A stretch of 64,000 bases of DNA from Acephala macrosclerotiorum. Lineage: Eukaryota; Ascomycota; Leotiomycetes; Helotiales; Mollisiaceae. The position numbers and the translations under genes were made by a program. Where the stretch lies: assembly GCA_014904845.1 (NCBI GenBank), contig MU119430.1:28039-92038 (forward strand), written 5' to 3'. Below, one piece after another: positions 44,901 through 55,477 of the stretch. The notes under the pieces are model-generated. The model searched no databases. It was not told the DNA's origin and worked only from the letters and a program-made list of their open reading frames with translations. How positions within the stretch are numbered: the stretch's first letter is position 1; each line of letters starts with the position of its first letter.

Positions 44901-45609
44901 GCATTCGGCTCAACCGGGACCGGGACTGGGTCATTTTTTAGTGGAAAGGACTTCGCAGCTATTGAACCTGTGACCTCCAAACCCACCGCTGCCGCAAGTG
45001 GATTCGGTGGATTTGGCAGCCCCCCTGAAACGAAACCACCTCAAGGAATTATTCCGCCGTTCGGGTCTAACTCAACGTCAGCTACAACCTCGTCCGGCGG
45101 CATATTTGGAGCGTCGTTCGGACAGAGAAATGGAAGCGTCACACCAACACCAACTTCCAGCGCTTCAAGGTAAGCCATGCTATCTTCGCTGGTACTTCAA
45201 GACTTGACTAATGCTCCTAAGGAAGAATGGGACTGGGTCACCTCCCTAACGAAAACCGGACTGCAATCTTCACAGAGTTCATGCCTGCAATTTACAAGGA
45301 TCCGAATAGCACATTGAACATGTTGGACCAGTTCATGCACATATGTTTCATGCCACAGTGTCAGAACCTGTCGCCAGAGGTAAGAGTCTCTTGAGGATCG
45401 TCATTCTTCGGAATAGTGGAAGCTAGCATTTGTGAACTATCGGAGTTGAGAACTCTAGTGGCTGAGGGTTCAAGGAGCTGAGGATTCCTACAGTGGTAGA
45501 CTCTAGTGCTAGGTGCTTTGGAGACAATAATGGGTATTTGCTGACCGGAATCTAGGAGCTGAGACTGGCTTACCAGGCATGTGTGGAGCGTTCTCGAAAA
45601 GCTGATTAA
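41983..45609 (+). CDS. Dynamin-family GTPase with C-terminal FG-repeat, Nup98-like tail
   Basis: Six exons (41983-43341, 43396-43872, 43933-44173, 44221-45169, 45226-45379, 45556-45609) give 1,077 codons in one frame. Start: ATG of MTSSSPLELPSLQRLQ. The GTPase domain has G1 GDQSSGKSS, G3 DLPGL and G4 TKPD; a dynamin stalk follows. Exon 3 (VAITLFMDNVPTLAVQL) fits a GTPase effector domain. Exon 4 is a low-complexity Ser/Thr/Gly/Pro tail with nucleoporin-type repeats: GIFGGS, GLFGRPN, GVGGFGSS, GGFGSP and GGIFGASFGQ. Exons 5-6 encode IYKDPNSTLNMLDQFMHICF and SPEELRLAYQ, resembling the EELR(x)xDY end of Nup98-type proteins. Dynamins remodel membranes with GTP; the tail suggests contact with nuclear pores or karyopherins (inference). 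No lesions. Confidence 0.88.
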
Positions 45610-46767
45610 AAACGTCTGTCATGAGAACCGAAGGTAATATAAGGGAGGAAGGTGTACTCCGTCTTGGGATAATAGGTGCGTTGGAGGGCTGTACAGGAGT
45701 TGGCGTTGCCTTGATGATGAAACCTCTGAGTCCTCAATGGCACAATGCGAGATTGTGTGCGAAAATATGGACAAAAGTATCTGGCAGAACGCAAAACAAG
45801 CTTGTGAATTAAGAACTGCAGTAAATCATAAACGCCGTGCCTGTTGCTACGAGTACAACTTTCTCCTGTCTGACAGATTTCTCCTCTAACACTGAAATCC
45901 TCTTTCTACGAGGCAATGCTTCCCAACAGCATGTCCCAAATGGTAAATCAAAATGCGCAAGAACATTCGCATCCAACCAGTCTGAAACTTTCCCGAAGAT
46001 GCCTGCGCGATAACTTCATAGCACAACCTCCCTCCACAACCACAACCTCTTCACAAACACCCACAGCATTTCACCTCTTGCGGAACATCATATCTGAATC
46101 GCGTACACTTTCCACGCGCACCCGAGCAGACACAGAGCTGGTCTCACGATCACCACAAACTAGCATCAAGCATCGATACTGCCGAACTAAACCTGCGATA
46201 AGCGACATCGAGGGTACGAGGCAGATGGCCGAATGTTCGTCCTTGGGATGGGGCCTTTGCCGTCGGATTGTCTTGATTCATGGTTCTGGGGAAATGGACA
46301 TTGTGATGGGAGATGGACTGAATACAAAGATCTGAGAGAATGGATATTTTGGGTCTGTTAGAGTAGTGAGGCACTTAGCACGCACCGGCATGGCTGATTA
46401 TCTCAACCAAGCAGAAACACTTTGTGACTTGAAAAGTGCGTTGTGAATTTGACTGATACCTAAGCTGACGCGGGGGTAGATGTTCTTGGGATACACTGGT
46501 AATTGTCTACCAACAGCTTGAATCTCTCATGATGATTTTTAGCGAAAACCGACATTGAGAGGCGGCAAGAAGACACGTGAGTAAAGATGGGGCAGGGGCG
46601 TGAACTCGAAACAAAAGAATAATCGCTTTTGTATCTCATCGCGAGAACCTACACTCTATACAAAATACACATACCCATACAATATCCCAACGCCATCTCA
46701 TCTTCCATACCATGCAATCTCTTAACACAATGTGCATCCTGTATCCAAACAAAAGAACTCGACTCGA
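45610..46767. other. Intergenic; no supported gene
   Basis: The space between two convergent genes. An open frame at 45916-46335 (plus) is Ser/Thr-rich but has no motif or splice support. Both 3' untranslated regions should lie here. Confidence 0.4.
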
Positions 46768-49587
46768 TCACAACCCCGAAAGATAGCTCAACCAATACCC
46801 GACCGAAATGACGACAAGAAGCGTGATGATGCTGGAAGGGATACCGCGACTGATGAAGTGCTTGACTTGGAGGTAGCGTTGTCCTGTTTGGGAGTCTTCC
46901 ATCATGATGGCCGCTATGAATCGTCAGTATTGGAGTTCGAGGAGATTAAAGTCCGAGAGGAAAGGGGGAAGGGATAAGAACTTACTCATATTCGGGAATC
47001 CAGAAGTTGGCAATCCCATAGCAGCACTACACATAAGGCCACCAATCATAACCAGCAAATCCGGTCTCGGTTGTTCCATTTTCGCACCAACGGAATGCAC
47101 AAGCGGAAGGATGATGAGAGCAGCGACTGTATGACTGATGAACGTAGCTACAACCAGGATCAACGTTGCGAATACCACTAGGACGCTGTAGAAAGAGAGT
47201 CCATCGGTTTCAGCGGTGATCTTGGCGGCGATTGTTTCCAGTAGACCAGATGAACTGACTGCTTTACCGAGAGATAGACCTCCAGCGGCGAGGATGATGA
47301 TCGTCCAGAGGAAGTTGTTGAAGTCCTCTTTTGTGAGAATTCCGGTGCCGAAGAATAATATCATAGGAATGATAGCTACGACACCCATATCTCCCATAAC
47401 AGCTTTGACTTGGTCTTGTTGGGTGACGCACCAGAGAAGGATGGTGGCAATGGTGACAATTGAGATGAACCATTGGACGCCAGTGAATTTGTCTTTAACT
47501 GGTCGGATTGGCACAATGTTCGTGCCTCGACTTGGTTGGAATGTGACTAGTAGGAGAACCCAGATCAGGAGGATTGAGATGATGCCGACAGGAAGAGCGA
47601 TGAAGAACCACTGAACCCAACCTGGTTCGCGGTCCATGTTCTCAATTGCGACGAGATTTTGCGGCGATGCAATGGGCGACAGCATTCCTCCGATGTTGGA
47701 AGCTAGGGCGATACCGAGGATGAGAGCCTTCGACATGTTCGAGTCGGATGGAAGGTTGCGAAGCATAGGCTGCAAATGTCAGCAATGGCATCAGATACGA
47801 ATCAACAAAAATACCTGAATGAGTGAGAAGCACAAGACCGGTGCAGCGACATTACTAATCCACATACTCGCAAAAGCTGCGACGAACATGTTGGTTACAA
47901 GGACAGTGCGTGGTCTCGTGCCAGCCTTGCTCAATACCCATGTTGCAATTCTTCTCGCAATGTCGTACTTTGAAAGTGCCGCAGCAACCGTAAAGCCACC
48001 AAGCAGGAGCATGATCACAGGAGTCCACATGGCTGCGAAGATATACTTCGTAGCTTCAGGAGCTTGGAGCCGAGCATGCCCGGGACTATCTGAGCGGACA
48101 ACTCGAAGAAGGACGCATAAGAATGGAACCATGAGCGAGGTAACGAACAATGGAATGACCTGGTCATGTTAGCGAGGTCCGAAAAGTTATGGAGATCCTT
48201 ACCTCCGTGGCCCACAACAAACTGACGAACACTAGCATAGCTAAACAGTTCTGCTGCTCTGGTTCCTCCATAATTGGGACGAATACCAAGACGAAGAATA
48301 TTGCGATGATGACGATAAGTCGAAGCATAGTTGTGCTGAAGAGCCATGTCGGACATCTGTATCTTCCGAGTGGTGTTCGAAGCTCTTTCATATCTGGGAT
48401 TTCGAGATCATCGCCCTGGAGTCTGGCTTTGGCAGGGTCATTGTCCGGTCCCAGCAGGGTTCTTCTCACGCCCATATTAGCTGCCTGCGCTTTCCGTTCG
48501 ATACCAATCATCTCTCGCCAGACAGTATTTCGTTCCCAGACAACATGCTCACGAAGGTGTAACCTCAACTCTTTCTTGGCCTCAGAGACTTCACCACCTG
48601 TAACAATATCCGCATACGCCTTCTCCATCCTCGAAATGTTCTCGTCGATGTGCTTCATGGTATCAGGTCGGAAACAATATGCAGGAGTAACAAATTTCTC
48701 GATGTATTTCGACTTCAGGCTTCGGTCGCAGATCTTGTCGTACTTCTTCAGCACCTTGGTGAACCCTGTCTTATTCAACTGAAGGAACGATTTCAGCTCG
48801 CATAACTGGACGTAGAGGCTGATCGCCCTCTTCTTCAACGTGATTCCAGACGAGTAGAGGGCATGGAATGCCTCATCTGCGTAATCATCATAATTCTGGC
48901 TATTCCGCCGAATAGACTTGCTGAATTCCGTAGACGTCCTTATATCGTCCCGGTCAAGGACCGTACCATTCCGGCCAGTATTCGCATCGTAGGGAGTACT
49001 TTTACTTCGTCCCATTGTCGGTCTGCCTTTCTGCAACAGCGCGTGCTCGTCATCCTCATCGTCGCTGTCCTCGATACCTTCGTCTATCGACCGACTTATT
49101 GTGCTTGCTCTCCTTGGTCTGTTTACTAGACTTCGAAATATGCTGCCTTGCCGTGGCCTGTCGCTCGCTCGACCACTGGTCCCAGGCCGTGGATCTTCCG
49201 TACCGTCTAATTGATCATGACCCTCTGCCTTGTATGACTCCTCGTCCTTCAAGAATTCGCCGACCTCTCCATAAATTTCGAGCTCCTTCAGCTGGTAGAA
49301 GGATGAAATCTTCTCCAGCTCCACATCCAATGCCCTCGAAAAGATAGCATCTGGGTCTTCGTTTTGTATGAGAGGGGATCGTTCGGGGTCTTCGCTGGTA
49401 GTCGTGGCGGGTCTATTTATGTTCTTCTCGAGTTGGTAAATGCTAGTACCCGTCAGTTCCTGAAAACGCAGCACGCAGCCGCTGGTAAATAGGAGGGTAC
49501 TCACAGTTTCTTAAGGTTACTGTAAGCTATGTAGTGGCTGCTCCAGTCCGGGACCGCATTGAACTGAATGCTATGTGAGAACTTCAT
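46768..49587 (-). CDS. SPX-domain low-affinity phosphate transporter (Pho87/Pho90/Pho91 type)
   Basis: Minus strand, five exons, ATG 49587, TGA 46768-46770. Exon 1 is the canonical SPX start MKFSHSIQFNAVPDWSSHYI. Exon 2 holds YQLEKNINRP, an acidic/Ser-rich insert with RPRRASTISRS, and the SPX helices SLYVQLCELKSFLQLNKTGF and TKVLKKYDKICDRSL, including the Lys surface that senses inositol pyrophosphates. The membrane part follows: TTMLRLIVIIAIFFVLVFVP, LMVPFLCVLLRV, KALILGIALASNIGGMLSPI and ASPQNLVAIENM. The last two are the SLC13-type NxxG and substrate signatures. The C-terminus includes HTVAALIILPLVHSVGAKM and AAMGLPTSGFPNM, and ends VGYWLSYLSGL. Location is plasma or vacuolar membrane; it cannot be told which paralogue. 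All joints are in frame. Confidence 0.93.
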
Positions 49588-49920
49588 CTCGTCTGCCTCG
49601 TCAAGCTGATGCCGCTTCTCTGCCCGCTTGGCCTCTCTTTGCAGATCTCGCGGGCTCTTATCCTGCTCGTCCTGGGTTCCAATGTATTCCGCAAGCTCGT
49701 ACTCCTCGAAATCCGCGAGCTGGTGTTCGCGCGGCGCAAATGCGTTCCCTCCTCCTGCCGGCCTTGTCGAGCGTGGATCCGTATTGACAGCTCTCGTGGA
49801 CCTACTCGATGACTGATTCTGACGCGAGCTAGAGGAGGGAAGAATAAGAGATAGTGATGAGGCTATTGTGACGGCGTTGACAACGAAATGCGTGGCACGA
49901 TGGGCGACATCTCGAGTGGA
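49588..49920 (-). other. ATG-less open frame continuous with the phosphate transporter start
   Basis: Reading upstream from the transporter ATG in the same minus-strand frame gives 111 codons without a stop, up to TGA at 49921-49923, and without any ATG. The encoded stretch is protein-like: PREHQLADFEEYELAEYIGT, KSPRDLQREAKRAEKRHQLD and EADE directly before MKF. It may be a chance-open leader, or an N-terminal extension reached by an undetected upstream exon or a non-AUG start. Confidence 0.35.
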
Positions 49921-49923
49921 TCA

Positions 49924-50513
49924 ACACATTAGCTTCTCGCATCCCGCATCCCGCGCTGATCGGATTGATGAGATCAAAAGTCGCGATAATTGGATGAACG
50001 GCGGCTGTGGCTGCTTAGGGCTCTGTGGCTGATTGAAACATAGAACTCATCTCGATCATCCAGTGGCTGGCAGACAATTCAACATGCTTCTATTCGTCGG
50101 CCCCTGATTCGCGACGCCTTCAATCGCTGTGCGAGTCGAGTGATCAGAAATTGGGAGCACGTGATCTTATTCCATCAACTGCCTTCTCTTGCCTTCCTCT
50201 TTCAACCCTCTCTGCGTATTGCTCCAGTCATGTGTTCTCTTCTGCCTTCGTGTTGTTGTGTGAGCACTCGGTTGTTGATTCATGAGACCAGAGTTCATTA
50301 CCACCTCTTCAAGTGAACCCTTTGAGGTCACCGTCGGCTGTTGTATCGAGCATGTGCCGTTACAATGCAGCCTCTCCCTCACCTCTCGACAAGCAGCATT
50401 TTCAACAGCTTGACATTGGCCGAGATCTTGCATCAGCCGATCATCCGCCAGCCACCGTCCTTGCTGAGAGAAGGTGGACCGAGAAAATCAAGGCAAGGTT
50501 GGGACCTTGACAT
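49924..50513. other. Spacer, nothing recognised
   Basis: Divergent spacer between the phosphate transporter leader and the HET pseudogene. No gene, no repeat seen. Confidence 0.35.
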
Positions 50514-52989
50514 ATGCCCTTGTTGATGAGGCTTTGTTCTTTGTATTCTACTCCATCTCAGGTATCAGAGATGATGGAAGTTCATGTTCCTGCATGCCAG
50601 TCCGAGTCCTTATGCGGTGTCTATTCTGGAATTCTTGTACTGAAGTTCTTGACCTGCAACGAGTGTTTGCTGGTCTACCGCGATGCTCAACTTTCCCCCA
50701 TTAGGAAGCTCCTTCGGTCTATCAAGGAAGGCCGTCCGTTTTGTTTGATGGTTGTGCGTTTGCTGAGAAGACATTTCAGGCATGGGACATCTAGGATCGA
50801 ATCTTTATTACCTTCATCAATCACGGTGAGAGGTTCAGCGGAAGTGTCCAGGCTCAAATGGTCACTGCCTAACGGAGAGGAGCCTTGGATGCACGCGGAA
50901 GGATGTTCTTTGGGCTGCGTAGCGGGGGGCTCAGTGAATGGGAGGATCATGTTGGATACCAGGCTTGCCGAAATGAATAGTAAGCAATGCTTTGCCCTGA
51001 GTCGTTTGTGAGATCACAAGTTTCCTGGCGTGGCATGTTGAGAGAACCGCTTGCAATAACAGGTTTTAGATGTCATGAAAAGGACTTTCGCGGACGACAC
51101 AAATCCGTACGACAGTTTAAATCTACAGTCCCTTCGGATTATGATAACAGCAATAAGGATGCGGTTGATGCCTCCAAAGCGAATTCAACAACATCAATGC
51201 CGAGCTGGACGCATTGGGTTAATTGGCTGCGAAGATGCTGCATATCACACGATAATTGCAACCTATCCATTGCATCTGATCATGCCCTACTATTAGGGTG
51301 GTCACGTGTTTAATGTTATATATATCCCATCTCACCGCTAGACAAGGACACATCATGAATACACACTTTACACCCCCACCATGGCCTTTGCCTGTGATAC
51401 CTACCCTCCAGGCTGATAGATGTTGGTTCCGAAACTGAAGCTCCTCGACTTATCAGCTCTACAGATATTCAAAAGCCTGATAGCTTCTCCACAATACACT
51501 ACGTTACTTTGAATCACTGCTGGGGTCGGCGGCAAATACTGAAGCTTGAAGGTTGGAATCACGAGCAGCTTCGTCGAAGCATCTCGCTTGAGCGGATGCC
51601 AAGAACATTCCAGGGCGCGATAGAATTCACAAGGAGGCTGAGGTCTCAATTTGGTGTGCGTTATCTGTGGATAGATTCATTGTGCATCTTCCAAGACTCT
51701 GTCGAAGACTGGCAACATGAAAGCATGTTGATGGCCGAAGTCTATGGCAGCAGCTGGTGTAACTTGGCCACCGACGGCCGAGATGGGCGGGATAGCTTGT
51801 TTTCGGAAGGAGAGCTGCGGCCATTGCGGCCATTCGTCTTGAAGTTCTCCGGCACGAACGAGATTGGCAAATGTTCGCTGGATAACGAGGTCGGGCAAAA
51901 ATTCTTACAACAGACTGATCGAGAGCTTTTTTGATTCGATACAGACCGGCGGAACCATGTCACAAACTCGCCTTTAAACACGAGAGGCTAGGTGTGCCAG
52001 GAAAGCTACTTATCTTGACAGACTCTTCACTTCACCAACAATCAGATCTACTGGGAATGTCAACAACTCCGAGGATCCGAAACCTTTCCAAGGGCCGAAC
52101 TAGCATTCCATGGACATGTTTCTCCAGTCCCTCGGAACATACTCTCGTCTACGTCACATCCTATATCTACGGCAAAAGAAGCGAGAGCTGCATAGACAGC
52201 CCATGTTGAACATTACAGTGTGGGAAAGTTGACTATTGTCGAGGACAAGGTGCCAGCCATTTCAGGACTTGCTAGAAGACTTCGGCACCATTTTAATAAC
52301 AGCCAGTATCTCGCAAGGCTCTAGCGATTCAACCTGGAGTACCAATTTCTATAGATCCAAGCACTGGTGCAAATAACAAGTCGGTACTTCCTAGGCCCTG
52401 GCTTCGCTTACAAGCGATACGAAGGATACATTGCCCCATCTTGGAGTTGAGCGTTCCTCGAAGGTTCCGTTTGGACTGAGTGGGTGACCAGTCATATGTC
52501 TAGTCGTTTTCTGAACTTCAACAAGCTCGAAAGAGTCGCGAGAATTATCGATGTCCGCATTAGCCTGCTTGGAACAAATCTGCCCGGACATGTTCGTGAT
52601 GGGAGCCTGCACCTTCAAGGCTGGATTGCCAAAGGTAAGATTCTCACGTCTCCGACCTTTCTTACGGATAACCTCCAGTTGGCCTGTCCCAGCGGCGATT
52701 CTTCTGCTTCCATGCGGTTGCCCGTTCAGGGCTGATTCTCCAGGTGAATGCCAGCTCATCGCAGAGGATGTATATTGCATCCCATTCTTCCTCAATGAGA
52801 AATATACTGCGGGTTTGGTTCTTTGTTTGACGGACCAAGCTCATAGCCAGTACCGACGTATCGGCGCGTTTGGAGGAATATATTCGGATGTACTTGATCT
52901 ACACCCGCATCTAAGACAAACCGAGCTCTCAAGCTCGGAGTTTACGGCCTTTGATGGCGAAGCTCAATACACAATTTGCCTTGTTTGAA
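50514..52989 (+). pseudogene. HET-domain (heterokaryon incompatibility) protein, disrupted
   Basis: Plus strand. The N-terminal part (50514-51290) has a Cys-containing start (LCGVYSGILVLKFLTCNECL) and SIKEGRPFCLMVVRLL, typical before HET domains, then WVNWLRRCCISHDNCNLSIA up to 51290. A solo-LTR-like element interrupts at 51291-51399. The frame resumes at 51405 with SRLIDVGSETEAPRLISSTD and the HET core: HYVTLNHCWGRRQILKLE, GVRYLWIDSLCIFQDSVEDW and SMLMAEVYGSSWCNLATDGR. After 51932 the sequence is still recognisable (QIYWECQQLRG, then KLTIVEDKVPAISGLARRL, YIAPSWS, LPGHVRDGSLHLQGWIAKG) but broken by many stops and frame changes. HET proteins trigger cell death when unlike strains fuse. This copy is dead. 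Confidence 0.8.
51291..51399 (+). mobile_element. Solo-LTR-like insertion, copy 1 (109 bp)
   Basis: It starts TATTAGGGTGGTCACGTG and ends GCCTTTGCCTGTGATA. It is flanked by the direct 5-base repeat CCTAC (51286-51290 and 51400-51404). Inside are a TATATATA stretch and ACACACTTTACACC. Removing it with one CCTAC joins the HET reading frame exactly (codons for ...DHAL then PSRLIDVG). Copy 2 is at 54427-54541. Confidence 0.8.
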
Positions 52990-53693
52990 TCCCTTTTCGG
53001 ACTCGAACAATCTTTGAGATACCTAGGAGAAGCTTCTGGTTAGTGTGGCCGAGTAGCACCAACGTAGCCTGAAAGCTTCATCGAAAACGGGACATTTAAT
53101 CTGCGCGTTGGTGTGCTAGACCATACCGGCAGGCTGAGCGAGCAGGTATAGAAGAGATACAGAAGAGGCGCTAGAGAGGTAGTGTACTTTGGTTCCTTTC
53201 GCGATGATAGAGATCATGCTGGTTTTCATTTATCAGTTTTGCTTACCAGACAACATCTCAACTTGACAAGGTATTCATGCAGCTTGTTCCTGCTTTTTTA
53301 TTGGTGGCAAAAGTCACACCCAGAAGAACTGTAAGCCACAGAGTCTCTATTGTTTGCAACGGCAATACGACATCCGGCAATGCGGCACGTGAGAACATTA
53401 TCATTGCTTTTATAGCTCATTTGACCACAGTCTTGACGTTATTGCGATGCTGCCGGAAATCTGGCACGGCCCGCATCTAGTCAACTTCAAGGAAGAAACT
53501 AAACGAGTGGTAATGCTAGCATCTCAAGCTATCATGCTTTGGGAGCTTTGGTTAGAGAAGAGTTGCGGTGTAGTCCTTCGGCACCGAAAGCTCGAAACAT
53601 TCATCAAGCAACATATTCGTCATGCCTACTCCTTTTTGAAGCAATTGACCTTTTACGCAGGTTAATTAAACGCCTGAAAAGCACGAGAGTATC
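52990..53693. other. Spacer between two pseudogenes
   Basis: Broken frames on the plus strand; no recognisable domain. Confidence 0.35.
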
Positions 53694-54990
53694 ATGTCCT
53701 TGGAGGAAAGCGGACAAGCCATTGAATATCCGCCATATACCATCTTCAACCGGTTTGAAAGAGTCTTCTATGCTTGGGTCGCGTCTGTGGCAGCTTTTGC
53801 ATCGCCTGTCACCACTAGTATCTATTATCTTGCGCTTACTATCCTCGCAAAAGCCTTGAATACTTCGCTACAAGATATCAATCTATCTATCACAACTTAT
53901 ACGGTATGTGTCTTGCCCTGATGAGAAACCAGTCGGTCCTACACCAACCCCCAACAGATCTTTCAAGCCCTTGCTCCAACATTTGTGGGTGGGATTTCCG
54001 ATCGATATGGGCAAAGACCAGCTTATTTTCTATGCTTTGTCGTAAGCTCTCAACTTATTATAATTCCTTTCCTTCCTTTGCACACCCCGAGGGCTCTTCA
54101 CTTTCAAGACATTTCTCGAGCGCTGAAGCTGCAAGAAACGCGTTCTCAGTCACAAACTTCACGCTCGAAGGCAATTTTAACTTGATATTCTTGGATCAGA
54201 TCTACATTGCCGCCAATACTGGCCTCGCGCTACAAACAAGTTACGTCGCATTATTGATTCTCAGAATGGTGCAAAGCAGCGGTAGCAGTAGGACAATATC
54301 CTTATTAAACGGCGTCGTATCAGACGTCTCCACTCGATCAGAACGTGGTAAATACATCGACATCGCCGCTCTAGGCTCAAACCTAGGACCTGCCGTTGGT
54401 GTATTTGGGTGCTGTGAGTGTGGTGTTATTAGGGTGGTCACGTGTTTAATGTTATATATATATCCTCATCTCACCGCTAGACAGGAATAAGACATCATGA
54501 ACACACACTTTACACCCACACCACGGCCTTTGCCTGTAATAGGTGTCTTATGGGTGGGTTATGGAGAGGGAGAGGCCGCCGTTGCCGTTGCCGTTGGCGC
54601 TGGCGCTGTTTTTGTTGTTTTGTAATGCGTTGTCTATGCCAGGGTCTATGCAGTAAGTTCTTCTCCTTTGTCTTCTTCTGCGTCAAGCTATGTTAATTCA
54701 GAGCTCAACAAGGTGCCTCCAAGTCCTGCTAGTAGACTGCCATCCCGAAAGTCCTTCCTCGACCTTGGCAGCTGCGAATCTTATCCATTGTCTTCTGAGT
54801 GTTGGTGGTGTGGCATTGGTTGAGCCGTTGTTGAATGGTATTAGGAGGGGGTGGACGGGATGCTTATCTCGGCTGTTTATGCGATCGGGAGTTTGCTGTG
54901 GTGGGCAGTTTGGGTTTGGGGTGCGGGATGAAGGGGGGAGAAGGAGAGGGAGTTGCGGGAGAAGATTGGGGTGGTTGAGAGTGGTGAGGT
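53694..54990 (+). pseudogene. MFS drug:H+ antiporter-like gene with the middle deleted and an LTR-like insertion
   Basis: Plus strand, ATG 53694. Exon 1 has FNRFERVFYAWVASVAAFAS and SIYYLALTILAKALNTSLQD; after an intron come ALAPTFVGGISDRYGQRPAY (the MFS loop GxxxDRxGRR-type motif) and FLCFV. The next exon holds TGLALQTSYVALLILRMVQS, GSSRTISLLNGVVSDVSTRS and ERGKYIDIAALGSNLGPAVG, that is helices 1 to about 5. The LTR-like copy 2 follows at 54427-54541. Then VSYGWVMERERPP and, after an intron, LLVDCHPESPSSTLAAANLI correspond to the last two or three helices. Helices about 6-10 are missing. The two halves are also in different frames. Relatives export toxic compounds. Confidence 0.75.
54427..54541 (+). 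mobile_element. Solo-LTR-like insertion, copy 2 (115 bp)
   Basis: It starts TATTAGGGTGGTCACGTG and ends GCCTTTGCCTGTAATA, with flanking 5-base direct repeats GGTGT (54422-54426 and 54542-54546). It matches copy 1 nearly throughout, with small length differences in the TATA stretch and after CTAGACA. The ends TATTA...TAATA may be RIP-altered TGTTA...TAACA. Confidence 0.8.
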
Positions 54991-55477
54991 AGAAGTGAAC
55001 AATGTGCAGCCGAAATAGTAATAACGAGGTTGGTTGGGGATAGGACTTAAGATGAAGTGCGGACCGGAACAATTAATAGAAAGCTGGATGGAAACTTGGC
55101 TGAGGAAAATAGGAATGATCCACAGTCATTCGAAAATTCAAGTGACAAGACCTTTTTATGAAGGATACAAAAATAGGTAGCAAAATAATACGATCTTGCC
55201 AGAACTCCCTTGAAAACGCAGAGTTCAGTCCCCTGTGTTTAGCGAGCACCAGAAAGCATGCGTTTGAGTATTTTTATCTAGTTTTGTGTTTCACGTTGAA
55301 AAGTAAAATCAAACTCAAGTCTACAGTTGCTGAGTGCCCTAATAAGCAGTCTGCCATCAAACTCTGTGCCGCCAATCCGGATCCAGGATTAGTCATCGCG
55401 GCGATGTTGGTCTCGAAGATGCGGTCTGGCTTCCTGAATCCCAACTATATCACCCTCACATTTACATCTCACCTTGA
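54991..55477. other. Spacer, nothing recognised
   Basis: Plus-strand open frame 55158-55496 has no motif. No other signal. Confidence 0.35.

Noticed and set aside
45916..46335. 139-codon plus-strand frame between convergent genes
   Set aside because: Low-complexity Ser/Thr content and no motif; it sits where two 3' untranslated regions are expected.
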